Shown: in pieces, positions 24,667-38,885 of the stretch
Position numbering within the stretch: position 1 is the first letter of the stretch
Layout: each line of letters starts with the position of its first letter
Assembly (NCBI GenBank): GCA_002751075.1
Contig: NAOQ01000042.1
Location: forward strand, 113,996-177,995
Length of the DNA: 64,000 nucleotides
Source: Ichthyophonus hoferi
Taxonomy: Eukaryota > Opisthokonta > Ichthyosporea > Ichthyophonida > Ichthyophonidae
Direction of reading: 5' to 3'
Made by a program: the position numbers and the translations under genes
Notes under the pieces: generated by a model
The model's database searches: none
Told to the model about the DNA's origin: nothing
Seen by the model: only the letters and a program-made list of their open reading frames with translations

Positions 24667-25729
24667 TATCAAAGTGAGCTAATGGAATCAATGTAGACGT
24701 GACAGTGAGAAAGTACAATGAATAACTATCTTCGTATTTAGTCGGTTATTTTCTACATGGCTTAGAATATGGTAAGAAAATTTACTGCTGAGGCATTGTT
24801 TTGGGCAAAGTAAGTGCCTATGGAAGCCTAACTAATTGGCCTGAAACCCTGTATCCACCAGTCAATTAAGGAATTGTATAGCACAAACTAATTATGACTA
24901 ACTTACAAAACTAAATAATTAAACTCTAATGGTAAATATCTTAGTACAGGCTACCTTATATTCACTATAACTACCTGAACTATGGCTATGTATAAATATT
25001 AACTTGAAATCTTTTGTCCTTGTCCTAATATAGATGGAAGGGCGTTATATTACTTAATACCCTATAAACCTAATAACTTATAATATGATCTTCATTTTTT
25101 AAACAAAGCAAACTCTTTTTGTCAACTCCACCCCATATAGTTACTATCTCACCCATTGTGAATGGCAGCTGTAGTTACAAGCAGAGAATTAAATAAAGAC
25201 AAAAAGAAACTTTTTATTACTTTCTAAATATTGTGTTGGGAATAGTAAGTAGAGACAGGAGCGTATCTGTGATCTACTTTCTATTAGAAGGAGAGGAAAT
25301 AGTAAATTAAAGGATGTTTTAACATGCCATTTTGACTTCACAGAATATAGGTATGTTAAGACATATTTTTATTATTAGACAAGTCAGCAGAAGTTGAGGA
25401 TTAAGCCCATATGGGTGATAGGACTAGGAGAATGCAGCTAGTTGGGCAGCCAGTTGTCAACTAATGACCAAATGACTATGTTGTTGAAGATACCCAGTTA
25501 TCACAATATATACTGTTGTAACTCCCCCTAGTGACTGAAAGACTGTAGAGCCATTGATAAAAGCTGCTGGACCTGTCTTAGGCAGGATGCCTAAGCAATG
25601 AATTACTTGGATTCAAAGCATATGATCTGAAATAGCTTACAATATAGTCACAGAACCTCGGCCATTGTCTGGTTCAATTTTGATCAGTCATCTTGGATTG
25701 ACATTTAAAATCAATAAATTGCACCAACC

Positions 25730-25812
25730 ATTTTTCCAGACTACATATGTAATAATAATTGCTAATCATATTAAATGATTATAGCTAGATAAAGGAATAC
25801 CTAAATTAATTA
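25730..25812. repeat. 85-base dispersed repeat, copy 2
   Basis: Matches the kinase-intron stretch at 16,804-16,888 in the same orientation (about 80% by eye). It lies in the gene-poor interval between the serine protease and WDR82. Confidence 0.6.
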
Positions 25813-26534
25813 AATATTTCTGTTTTAACATATAGCATACAATATAAAGATTACTTGATAATTAAAGTATTATTTAATCAATGAAGCCAAAATTATTCAT
25901 GGCCATTATTAACTAATTAATTAATTTAGATTATAACTGTTTTTATCTATGCTGTGTATATAGCTATATTGATGACTTTCACTATAAGCACGAGACCAGA
26001 TCAGTCATCCTGTGTTGTTCAGATCAGCATTTCTGATCAGATATCATGGTCCGAAGTGATCATGTTATTCATTATGATTACAGCAAGCAAACCCGTGACT
26101 CCCAAGGGTTCTATGATTTTAGAGCACCAATTGCAGCTGGAATAATGACTTATATAGTACTCTAACATAGCAAATATAGTAGTTTATTTACATATAGATA
26201 TCTATTATTGTTGTTGTAACGTTTTTACACAATATTAAGTTAACAAGTAGTGGTATTATAATGACATTTTATTAGATATAATCTTACCAGTAGAAGCATA
26301 GTGTTATTAGCACATCACTGTAAATGATGAATTAGGACCCAAATCAGTTAGGAATGAACAATTGTACACAGTACATATATAAGTCTTGATATCTGGGTGA
26401 AACTTTTGGCAGTTTTTTAGTTACAATTGTAAAATAAAGTTAGCTGTGCTGTCATTCTTTATGGTTTTAAACACATGCATAATTAGAAAACACCAACCAC
26501 TCACCAGGTTAACCCACCAGCAATATCAAAACGA

Positions 26535-26843
26535 ATAAACCAAATATATTGGCAGCACTCAATCAAAGATATAAACCAACTATCTTTCTATATGAGATCA
26601 TTAGGACTAAATTATGACCAAGAAAAACAATAAGCTTGCCCAGAAGATGAAAAACCAGATATACTAATATATCTCCTTAAGAAGCACACATTCATCCCAC
26701 ACACCACAGGTGCTACTGATACTGAAAAGGCATCTATCTCTGTTAATACTATAGACTCCAAAAAACTAAGAATTGAAGTAAACGTAACAGAAGAGACATC
26801 AATTGATATCCAGGAAACAAAGTTCAACTTAAAAATTAATTGA
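26535..26843 (+). other. Coding-like patch, unknown and decayed
   Basis: One forward frame reads mostly as ordinary mixed-composition protein (for example HTFIPHTTGATDTEKAS, then TEETSIDIQ). No family is recognised and no splice signals define an exon. It may be old mobile-element coding sequence. The rest of 24,667-27,883 is AT-rich with nothing further recognised. Confidence 0.3.
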
Positions 26844-27883
26844 CCTCACACTTGAACAAGTTATGTCCCTATGATTTCCTCTGCCACTGCTGATTCGATC
26901 TAGGTCAGGTCCTTTCCTTTTATGTCTGGAACATAATTATCTGATATAATTATTCATAAGCTATGTTGGAGTTCGTGACTTTTTGATGCTATTGCCATAT
27001 ATTGACATAGTTAGTGACAAGGTTGCGACTACCTTTTGAAATAATGCTTCTGTGGTTTCTTGCCTGAAAATTATCTTAGGATGCTGGTAATAAAAGCCTA
27101 TGTTTGGTATTAAAAATGAAGACATGCACTTGATTGAATAATTAGAGTCAAACCAATAAATATGACTTTGGGCAATTAGCAAATATAATTCTTATTTTTC
27201 ATTGGATCACACAAACGCAGTGAAATATTATTTAGCTATACATAATTTGAGAAACTTAACATCCCAGACAATGGTTGCCTAACTTAATGGTCACCATATT
27301 CCTGTCAGGACCCCTTTTCATATTTATAATAAAAAAAAATGCTTAAAATATCCTGAAACTCATACTAAGTTGTGATATTGTTTTCATTATACATAATTCC
27401 TTTCATTAGCTTGAATTATCCAACACCTTTATAGTGATATGTAAACCCACTTTCCCCAGGATACTTACCCCAGGATACAAATATTTCCCATAAAAAATAT
27501 ATTAATTCATTCGAATAATATTTGATTGGTTGAATAAACATATAAAGTAACCCCGATTCATGTTTATACTGCGAGATCATGCTACAAAGTACCTACGTCA
27601 TGCCGATACTTGCACGTGCACGTAGATCCTATCTATACTGTAGTTTAAAAACATAAGATAGATTATTATATTACGATATTACGTTAGTTATTATTAGATT
27701 GTAATTTTAAATCAAAACCTAGCACTAAAGATCCATTTTGTTATATTCCTTTTATTCTTTTTTTAATATAATGCACATTATTCAATAGTTAGGTAGCAAC
27801 ATTTGTACGAGAAACTGATACCTTACTTAATTTCTCACTTATCCTGTCTTTTTTGAGGGTGTTTCAATACAATAACCAATAAT

Positions 27884-30800
27884 ATGGCTGGTGAAACGGT
27901 GAAGATCGTGGTGAACCAAGAGGTGCTGTGTAGTTTTAAGCCATCCAGGTGTTTCAAAGACTTTCAGCAGCCTATAAATTCGGCATGCTTTTCAGATGAT
28001 GGGACTCTATTGGCAGTAGCAAGTGACGATGATACGATAAGGACATATGATTGCAATGAGGGAAGGTGTGTGTCTTTTCCTTTTAACTTGTTATACTTAC
28101 TGTTATGGGAACTTTCGTTTTCTTTTTATGGTTATGCTTATACAAATACAGGTAGCTATCTATCTAATATCAGCCACGCTAACTATGCATGCACTCATCT
28201 ATATATCTATATACATATAAGCATACTTCTTGTTACACTTACCTGCTGCATATTTGTTTGTTGCATACACAAATATTTGTACTTTTAGGTTTTTTACGTA
28301 CATGCATACTTATATAAAACACGTGCGCGTTTTTAGACACACATACACTTAAATAAATGTGAAATCAAACCCAATGTTTCACATTCAAATTGGCATATAG
28401 AAAAAGAAAAAGGCAATCATGCCCTATTACCCTCTCACCCCATTACTTATTTCTTCTCACCAAGCATCCTCAACCACTATAGCATTATATAATACTTTTT
28501 TTTTTTTGCAACCATGCACACGTTATCTTTTTTTCTTAATCTACAACTCTCTTCCTTTGATCCTCTTCTAATCTTTCATTTTGTGATTATTCTCTTATAT
28601 TATGATCTTTCCTATTCAATATCGTTACTGCATGTTGTTTCTATTGTACCTCCTATATCTATCTATTCCTACATACTCCGTGTCCTCGCTTTCCTATTTC
28701 GTCTTTCTCTGTACATTTAGCCATCATATACATTATACACAATACTTCATTCATAGCTATGCTTATTATACCTCTACATACCTTTTTCTACATCTTTTTT
28801 TATGTCTTTTGACCTACCTCTCTCCTAACCCACCCCTCCGCATACTCTATCACAAGTACTATTCTATACGCGCGACCCCCCATCCCAATACATTCATCTA
28901 CGCTACAACAAATAACAAGTGATTTATTATATTAATTTTTTACATTCCAGAGATAAACAAAAGGTCAAAACGAAAAAATATGGTGGTGACCTTGTACATT
29001 TCGCGCACCATAACTCTACTGTCCTTCATGCCTCCACCAAACTAGATCGTATGTTACTTCTTTTATAATGCCCTCTCTTTATGTAGATGTGTGTGTTTAA
29101 TAATAACAATAGCATACAACTCTACCGTCTATCTCTGTCTCATTCCTTTTATAACATCTTATATATATCATATCCCTTGTCTCTCCTATTAATATATGCT
29201 TGATAATATTCAAATGCAATGCATTATAAACGTTATATTTGAAAGACCATACAAATACATATAAAGCTATACCCGTCTATATAGACAAATTTATTCTCCC
29301 TCTTCTTTCTAAGGAATTTTGTTCTGTTTGATTGGAAGGGATGGCGGCACTCACATGCACTTGGTTTAGATGCGGTGCGCTATCTATCACTCCACGACAA
29401 CATGTACATGCGGTACTTCACAGCCCACAAGGGAAAGTAAGTTGATGGGTATGTTATATTTATATACGTTTTTAATGGTATAGATGTCATAGGAATATGC
29501 TTGCATATACGTACATATATGTGTGAATATGAAGAAGGAAGTAAGCAAGAGAATGTATGTGATGATGGCGATTACATTGATACAGATACCAAGGGAAAGT
29601 ACAAATGGAGAAGGGGTGAGAGATGTTAAATGGGTGGTTTTTTAGCTTATGTTTATCTTACCTTCTTGTCTAGTTTGATGTATAAGTTATATATCATAAT
29701 ACCTCTGGGGGATGGTATGTATGTAGACAGTCCGAAATGATTAGATAGATAGTGTATGGAATATAGAAATGCGTGTCTTAGGTATATATATATACGCTTG
29801 CAACAGTCAGTCCCTTTATTAGAATCATCTCGGGCCATATAGTCTGATCAAAAAATTGATAATAAATGCATTAAATTTTTTTATTAACGTTCTGTTGTGC
29901 CCTGCTTTATAGAGTGGTATGTCTGAAAGTCAATCCAGTTGATGATAAATTCCTTTCCACATCTACTGACGGGACACTCAGACTATGGAATATTAATTCT
30001 ACCAGCTGCCTGGTGAGTGTCCATCTGTATATATAAGAAAATATATGGTAAAGGAGCTGCAGGTGAAAGGGTATAGGAGAAAGTGGCATCACGTGTTAGT
30101 GTGATTGGTTATATGATTAGATCGTGTGTGAAATGATTGGATGCCTAGGTGTATCTGGTGCATGGCAATGCTTGTATATTTTGCTGTTTTTTTATTAGAG
30201 AGATGTATATATATGTGTGTGTGTAATTGTTAATATTATAGCAGGTGATATGTGTCTATCTTTACCTGTTATATAGTTTGGTAATTTGCATATATCATAG
30301 GGTAATATAACATTAAAGTGTGTATTTTAGTGGTACGGAAAATCCTTGAATGTTCTATATAAGGAATTTAATGCGATTAGCAAGCGATCCTAATGAGATC
30401 ATATGAGTTTATATTCACATGAACAGAAAGATTATGTCATTAAAGAAAATAAATAGAAAGAAGATATCTAAAAGGCATATATATTATCATTATATAATTG
30501 AATATATATTTATTCCTCCGGGTGGGAATAGTGTTCATCATTCTATCAATGGGCTTACTCCACCGTCATTCTAGGGCCGTCTATGTTTAACAGAGGGTCG
30601 TAAACTGGTGGCAGCCTGGGATAATTTTGGAGTTATCTTTGCATTAGGAATAGATAGTAAAACCATCAAAATATATGACACGGAAAACTTTGTTGTGGTG
30701 AGTATCTCTCTCTGTTCTTCTGCGTTCTTTTATATATTTTCTCTATCCTTGCCTTCTGTTCTATGTTTCTCGGTGCATTTTTTCCTCTGATTTCTGCCTT

Positions 30801-33107
30801 CTTTGTGGGTCTATTGATATGATAGTTCATCAGTTCTTTCATCGTGTTATTTATTTCCTTTGTACCTTTGTCTTTATCTTTATTCACCTGCTAACGGTTT
30901 CACACAATAGAGATACACTATTTCTACATGTTTGTATACGTGTACATTATTCTTGAAACTCATCTTGTAACCATTCACTTCATTCTTTATTGATTTGTTG
31001 TGTGTACTGTACTGCACTTACATGCATATTCTCTCTTTGACCACAATTGATTCACGTATACCGTACACACCCATATATATATATTATAACCCAGAGTCAA
31101 AGCCTACTATCATATAAGCTCTATTAACCTGATCAGATAAAAAGAAAAATATAATAGACATGGCACATTCTGTCAAGAGAGTTATAATCAATATTTGATA
31201 AATACTATGTTGTTAATTGATCAATACTGAATTAATATACTGGTTATTCAATCATTACACAATTATTGCTAAATTGTTAATTAGCCATTGGTTAAGTGAT
31301 TAGTCTAATTAGTCTCCCCTGACTCGTGCCATACATATTCCAGGGTCCTTTTGCCACTTTTGAGAACCTTATAGATCACACCCGCCCCTCGTATGAGTGG
31401 GTTGACATGCAGTTTAGTACAGATGGGAAAGCATTACTCATCAGTACAGACGGACCTGAGTTACTTATTGTCGATGCATTCAAGGTACATTTCTGTTGTA
31501 ATTACATCGTTATAAGGTTATTTGTTTGACACTCACTACAATAAAAAAAAAAAAAATTTAGTAGCTGTCCAACAGGAAAACTAGGAACTAAATTGAGCGC
31601 AATCTAGATCGATTTTCTTTCTGATTTCTTCTCTTTTAATCCTACCTATTAAGTCTTAACATCGCTTAAGGTGTGTAGGAGCTGATAGTTTGCACTTGAT
31701 TTGTTCAGAACATATATAGTATAGTTAGTTGTTGATGTATTGTTTCCCTTTCTTTTGAGATAAGGAGTTGATTGATCGGTTTAGTTATATACTAATGATA
31801 AAGCGGTGTTGTAATGTAATGTAATATGCGTAGGATATATATATATATATATATATATAAATTAACAACAGAAAGCATATCATTAATGGCCATTTAATAT
31901 ATGGGTATAGAAGGTATGCATGATGATATTGTCTCTGTGGTGCTGACGTATCTATAAACTTTTTGTGTTTGTGTGGTACTCTCATGTTTGTTTGTTTGTT
32001 TTTTCAATATTAACGCTCATTTATTTCTTTCTTGGTATGATTTTTGTTTAGTCTTGATTATTTATCATAGCAATATGATTGGATGATTGTAGGTCTCTGG
32101 AGTAATTACTGATATCTCGCTTTTTTAATCAAAGACTAATCACGAAGACCTCCTAACCCTGTGGGATACTTATACATGAGCATGAACGCAATTGGAACAA
32201 CCTTGATAAATACCAACCATGGAGACTATACCATACCATACCATGCCATTATTTGGTTCACTATTAATTATATAACTCCCTTTAGGACAATGTACTACAT
32301 CGACTTACAGGTCACAAAAACGACAGCCGAAAACGCTTAATTGGTTGTTTCTCTCCCGACAGCAAGTTTGTTCTATGTGGTAAGTAGTTAATTCCATTTC
32401 TAACCTTAAGATTTAAATCTTTACCTGCGAAAAAAAAAGTACATCCTTAATTATTACTAATGTCTGGTACATTTCGTCATCTAATTATCCCACTTAAACA
32501 CTCACCTCTCTGTTTGGAGATACATTAGCCTTTTATTTCATGGCTTGCAAACTTTATATTTATATTGCGTGTTTGTGCTTTCGTTTCGTGCTCATACTAT
32601 CTTTTTGACTTAAACATTTCCTTCCCTTGCTTTTTTTGGCACAATGTGTATGTATGTGTGATTGTGTCTACTAATTTAAACTCTTTACAGGCTCGGAAGA
32701 TGGAAAGGTACACATCTGGGACGTACAGACTGGGGCACATTTGCAAGAATTGAGTAGTGGTTTAACCACCCCTATAACCTTGATTAGATTCAATCCCCGC
32801 ATGACTCTCTTTGTCTCAGTATCTGAAGATAAATTGGTATGTAGTGAGCTAGTTATGTTGTCTATGGTTACCCTGTACACACTATGATAATAATAATAGC
32901 AAACTCTTATGTTAGGATATGGCCATTCATTGAATTATGCGTATGCACACATATATGCACATTTTCACACTATGATAATATCATTCATACAGTCATATAT
33001 ATATCCCTTTCAAAAATCCCTGGCTGGCTAGCTATTTACCTAACCATTTCTTATCCTCCTATTATCATTCCTCTTAGATGCTATGGATACCTGAGTTGGA
33101 GATATAA
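27884..33107 (+). CDS. WDR82: WDR82 (SET1/PP1-PNUTS complex WD-repeat protein)
   Basis: Nine exons join in phase to 326 residues: 27884-28065, 28951-29048, 29370-29436, 29913-30012, 30575-30697, 31344-31484, 32286-32379, 32691-32836, 33078-33107 (human 313). Family landmarks appear in order: SDDDTIRTYDC, KKYGGDLVHFAH, AVRYLSLHDN, VNPVDDKFLS, TDGTLRLWN, KGPFATFEN-like, EW..MQFSTDGK, GSEDGKVHIW, and the short last exon MLWIPELEI matching the human end AFWLPTIDD. WDR82 is known to bind Ser5-phosphorylated RNA polymerase II tails and to recruit SET1 H3K4 methyltransferase; it also acts in the PNUTS-PP1 termination complex. The first WD repeat is notably diverged from human. The exon 3 acceptor at 29369 was chosen because it alone gives AVRYLSLH in phase; an earlier AG (29,314 region) leads to a stop. 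Confidence 0.92.
31835..31858. repeat. (AT)n microsatellite in WDR82 intron 6
   Basis: Twelve AT units between exons 6 and 7. Confidence 0.9.
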
Positions 33108-36100
33108 CCCCACTTTACTGGACCTGTGAGCTATACAGCAACAGATAGGATGCACGTATTGGCTACATATCACATCTCGCTCTTTCCTTCTTATGCATAT
33201 ATCTATTGGCAATAAGGGTTGAGGTGATTGCCTTTTAGAATTAAATATTAAGCCTTAATATATAGAAGTATTATAGCAAACGCCTGTAAAACCTTACTCT
33301 TGTACCCGCCAACCCTCCATGGCTTAACACTGTAAAAATGTACCAAATTAATCTATAAGCATTTATATTCTACAATACCAAATTTAAAATGCAAAGCATG
33401 GGATTGTGTATTCTTTAAGGAAGCAGTGAAAGACAGATTCAAGTCCATAAAATCAATCTAAAGTAAATGGCACCGATTGAGTCGAGCCATGAGACTACCA
33501 ATCACTGTCCTACAAATTAATCCCGATTAACCTTTCTTGATCTCATCTCCATACTAATACATTATCTTCTTTGCAGCCTTGTATTTTTTATTCTTTTCAT
33601 TGAAAAAAGAGCATGCATACAAATAAATTAGATCGTTTAAGTGTTATTCTCCCAATCACTTGCTCTCCTATTCCATATAAGAATTCTCCCTGATACCTTT
33701 TATATATGGACGAACATTCTATACAGCTTGTAGAATTAATGTGTTGCGATAAGGTGATTATATTAGACACAGGTTCTTGTCAAGATATTTGAATCTGTGT
33801 ATATGATGCTACTGGCATATCTTAAGATTTGACTGATGGGTTAAAAATGTTTGAGTATATCGGCGTAGTGTAGGACCATAGTAAGCTTGTTCTTGTAGTA
33901 TTGTTTCGTCGTAAATGACTTCTCTAATGGTTTAACAGATAGTGCAATAAGTATCAACATAGTCAAGTCAAAAAATGTTGGTAATTATAAGCAATTAGTT
34001 ATATGATGTCATACCACATCATATATTATCATATTATAAGATCTATTGCTGGTAAAATGGCTTTATTGGACGGATACATATTGATATCTTGGGATTATCT
34101 TGGAATATTTAACTAGGTCTTGCAGATTATAACGGGTGACCCCAAGTCATGACCTTTAAAGTTGCTTTTTTTGGAGGAAATGTTTCAGATGTCATTTTTT
34201 ACACAGTATAATCCAAGTTGACATTCGGAGTTCAAATTCTCAACCCAGGGAAAGAAACATGTTGCTTATTCCTTTTATGGCAAAATTTTAGTAAAAAAAA
34301 ACCCCCTAGAAAGGCTAATTTAGCGCCAGTGACTTAGAATAATCAGAAGGTATGAGCATGATTACAATTCATTGTTTATAAACAATTAATACCTTGATTA
34401 GATATAAATTCCGTATCTATGCCTCCACCATCACTGAATGCTTCACATTGACTCCACGCACGTGTATGAACCAAAACACCCACCTAGACATGTCTACCTA
34501 TTTACTGATAATTTTTGTTTTTCTGTTACACATAAATGAAATGAACAGATGAGTTTTTCAACATACATTTTTTGTATGGTCGTATTTTCTGTTTATTTGC
34601 AAGTGACTATCTTCTTCTAGTCGGATCTAATGGTTATCAACAGGTCTGGGACAAGACAAAGGCTTTGTGAGCTCTGCTTATAGAACACATATTTTTATGA
34701 ATTCAGAGACGTGTAGAACTTCTTACTTTCAACTTGATATTTGAGTAACAAATAGGATATACCACTACGATCGTAGATGGACACTACAAACACTTACAAA
34801 TGATTTGACTGCACCAAGTTTGATTAGCTGGCCTTACTGTAAATAATCTGGATGACAATTTTCTACCACTTGATAATAAAAAGGCATGCTATAAATGAAT
34901 GATAAAACAAGAAAATTAAATTTCTTAAAAAAGTTTTAACATGTATTAACCACTGAAAACAATACGTTACAGTAACTTTATTATTGCTTTAGGGAGCTTA
35001 GTTCGTATGCTGTAACACCCATCCAATAGGTGTTTGTGCAAAGTTCTGATTGGGTTGTTGAATATTGGAAAGCCAATAAACATGTGCAGTATTCAGATTG
35101 GTTTTGTGGAATGGAAATACTTGATCATTAAGCCATAGAGCATGGGTTTGGGCAGCAAATGGTCTTCTGTTGATCTTATAACCGAACGTAAGAAATGCAG
35201 TAATAATAACAAAGGAGAATATACCTAAAAAAACATGAAGAGCTTGGTACCGACAGTAAATTTATTGATAGTAATACTTTAGCACTGTTTATTCACTAAG
35301 ATAGCACCGGCATGTGCTGTAAACTATAGAATGAAATATTATCAAGAATAGAAGAACAATAGTAACAGTATCTATCTTTCATTACTGTCCAATCCTACTT
35401 TCCCTTTGACGATCTATACTATTTCTTATCTCTTCGCTTCAAGAGGTTTGGAATTCGTCATTAGTAAGGAAGCCCATCTTGAAAAGCAAGACTTCATACA
35501 ATCACAGACCACTCAAGATTCGTCTTTTTTATTGTAGTTGTTGGTTGGAGTAGCCCTCCGTAATCTCTAGTTAAAATAATGGTGAACTGATGTCAGAGGT
35601 AGCTAATTATCACCGACTAAACCAATACTCATTCATATTGAGTTAAACAAATTGACATAAGCCAGCAATAGTATGGTTCCATAAAAATGATGACGATGTT
35701 AATAATAATAAATAATTATAATAACAATAACAATAATAATACCATATCATATTTTAATCGATATTAATAATCCGCTTTGTGTCAATCGACATATGGCGTA
35801 GGCCAAGAGCCACCTCTACCAGCTCTAAAAGCCAGGAATAATGGAAAAATAGAAGGTTTGAAAATCTAAAAATCTATTTAAAAATTATAATTTTTTCCTG
35901 CTCTTCTCTTTTATAGTAGAAATAAAACTATGTATCCTCACTAGGTAATTGCTCCCGGGCATGTACAGGTACCACAGCCCTGTGTCAATATAAGGTTACC
36001 ATGTGTCATAAACGAGATAAAAAGTTCCCAATAAATATTACTGGACAGTTTGGTTTTTCTTACTCACTGGTGATAAAAAGATAAGTCATGACACCTTATT

Positions 36101-37807
36101 GGTCTCTCTGCGTCACTATCCAAGCCCTAAGGTTAAAACGATTGGCAGATATACGAATCTATTTTCATATGCTTTCTAACTAAAAAATTGTAATCTATAA
36201 TTCTATTACTTTAAGTATATATATTTAAATATATACATATAGTGATTTATATGTAAGATAATTATTTAAATTTCCTTTTCAAAAACTGATCAATCACGCT
36301 AGAATATAAATAAATATCTTATTGACTTTTAGTGAACTATAGAGAAATTGGTTTAGCAATCCTGGTTATAAATAGCTAAAAACGCGACATTCCGTATTTA
36401 TAAGCCTACTATAAGCCTACTTATCTAGACGAGCATTGATTAGTCCAAGTAGAAAAAGAGCAAAGGTCGGATGATGTTGCGGGGGTAAATCATATAACCA
36501 TTAACAGTATAAAAATATGATTATATTACCCATATTTTCTTAGAGTAAAATCTTTGATGTATATTTTAATTAGTTAAATGTTTTTTAATTATTATTAAAA
36601 TAGATTATAGTAAGAGATATGCTGTGGTATATATCACTTATATCTAGATTTGTCGCCCATCTTATCCGTGTGGCATCAAAGAGAATATTTTACAAATTGT
36701 CAATAATGACATTTAGCCAATACTAGGTAATATTTGCTAAAAATATCCCATAGTCCAACCAACGTATACAAATCCGTCCTTTCCGCAATCCTGATCAAGT
36801 AGTGACTGATCCTAGTTTGTTAACTGCACCATTATATTGTATATTTTTCATAGCTAATCTATGCAGCATAATTATAAAATAATATTGTATACACAGGAAA
36901 GTGAAGCTTTTGAAATGCAATAAAAATATAAATGATTTTTTGCATATATATGGCGCACTGGTATTTATGTAAGCGTGATTTTGTACGTTGTTGATACTGA
37001 TCGCATTGAGATCATTATATTTCTCATTTCACTTCGTGTTATATTGGTCGATTTGGAAATGATGGCTCCAAATTTCTCCAGTAAGTCAATCTCAAAAACA
37101 CTCTAATGTTTTTAAAAACCCATTTGAAATCATATACGTAAATATATCTGTAAAACATTTATTAATTAATCTTTACAACAATGTAAACATTATTATATTA
37201 AAATTGAATAATTCCCACAGAGGCATTAGTAATGCTTTCCCGGGCACAATATTATAATTAACCTCTAGGGATATTTATATGAGGATAGGCCAATGAAATA
37301 GCTTTTATAAAACTATATTGTGGCTGAAAGTAAACCTGTCGCAGTATTGTCCCAAGAAATGGATGTATGAGTATAAAGAGCAGGCAGCTAGCCAATAATT
37401 GCTATCACCATAACTTATAGCTTATGAGTGGATGTTGTATTGTTATTCGTGATTTGTTAGTTGCTTTGTGTTGATAGCCAGTTGTCATGACAAATATGTA
37501 TATGATAATATAATATATATATAATATATATATAGTAAGAATAGTATGCTAGCTTCGGTGGTCTATGGTTATTGTTATATTAGGTGATAGCTTGGTATTT
37601 AAAATGGTATTTGTTTATTGACAAGTTGACGATTATACCATCATACTTGTATAGTTATATATTGTTTATTATTATTAAGCTTTAATACTTTCAACGTATT
37701 TTACAAAAACATACAACGCAACGCCTCTCCTTCCTTTTTACTTGGTAGTATTAAAATATTTTAAGACCAACCAACACTGTAACTTTACACAAAGAAAAGA
37801 CAAGACG
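33108..37807. other. 4.7 kb intergenic, no gene seen
   Basis: No frame longer than about 60 residues looks coding on either strand. It contains trinucleotide-rich AAT/ATAACA runs near 35,697-35,745 and TA-rich stretches near 37,505-37,535. The last few hundred bases are presumably the JAZF1 promoter and 5' UTR. Confidence 0.5.
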
Positions 37808-38885
37808 ATGGTATTCATAGAAAACGTGTGCCTATGGCCGTACTGCAATCAGCACTTTGTTTCAACAGAGGATCTCATTCAGCACATTGAAGAAGACCAT
37901 GTTCACTATGACGCCATACCACCTCCACGCTCGGATGATGAAAAGCCCGAGACAGTACATCTATCTCTTATCCACCGTTTTTTTACAGACGAACAGCTAG
38001 CAGAGAGACATCAACACCAACAGTTTCTTGCAGATCAAACTGACCAAGGCACATTTATAATGGATCTAGACATCGACTCTCCGGAAGATGCTATGATGAA
38101 GAGAAAACGTTGCAAGTCAGAAAGCGCTCCACATGTGTTTTTTGATGAGGTATGTTTGGTGAATATATGCCAACTTAATCTCGGATAATTACAATAATAT
38201 TATAAATATATGGAGGTTTATAATTCTTTCTTCTTATTAGTTGACCCTCTGTAGTTGCCTTTCACCATCCGGTATAAAAGGACTATTTCGAGGGCCTTGA
38301 ATGACATACCATGCCATACCTGACTAATAATTTTGGTTATGAAAAGCTACTTACTGTATAGACAGCGTATACGACTGTGTGAATTGGAGTTTTATGTACC
38401 CTAGTTCTGGTTTCTATCACATGAACATAGTAATTTATATTCTTCTACCGACTCAACTGTGCGTAGTATTAAATGCTGCGTATGCTAACTATAATTCACT
38501 CATGCAGGTATTGGACTCATTTGATGATACAGATACTACCATCATCAATAATAGAGATTCAAATGACAGTGGTCTTCCTTCACCAGAAAGTTTAAGCAGT
38601 AGCTGTGGAGATAGGTGGCAAGACCGTCCTTATGTATGCCCTGTCCCCGGCTGTGGAAAACGGTACAAGAATCCCAATGGTATTAAGTATCACACATTAC
38701 ATGGACATACCGGAGATGTAGAGACAAAGAAACCGTTTCGCTGCCATATGTATGGGTGTGGTAAACGCTATAAGAATGCTAGTGGGCTGAAGCAACATTT
38801 GCTGCATTCTCATCCTCGTGAACCACTGGGAAACAACGATCATTTATCAGTAGTTGGAATGGGAGAGAGAAGAACCATCTTCTAG
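37808..38885 (+). CDS. JAZF1: JAZF1-like C2H2 zinc-finger protein
   Basis: Two exons (37808-38149, 38508-38885; phase 0) encode 239 residues, against 243 in human. An N-terminal finger shows C-x4-C then HIEEDH, as in human JAZF1 (CRFGGC..HIEDNH), followed by HLSLIHRFFTDE (human VALSYINRFMTD). After an acidic, Ser-rich middle come two close fingers: PYVCPVPGCGKRYKN..GIKYH and FRCHMYGCGKRYKN..GLKQH. The start at 37808 was chosen because it gives the family N-terminus; an upstream in-frame extension to 37742 is possible but unlike the family. JAZF1 is known as a transcription cofactor (NuA4/TIP60-associated) and resembles yeast Sfp1 in its fingers. It ends TAG at 38885; AATAAA at 39,366-39,371 could be a poly(A) signal. 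Confidence 0.93.

Noticed and set aside
29315-29369. Earlier acceptor for WDR82 exon 3 giving NFVLFDWKGWRHSH in one frame
   Set aside because: Its phase does not fit exon 2, and the true phase runs into a stop. The acceptor at 29,369 alone restores the family sequence.
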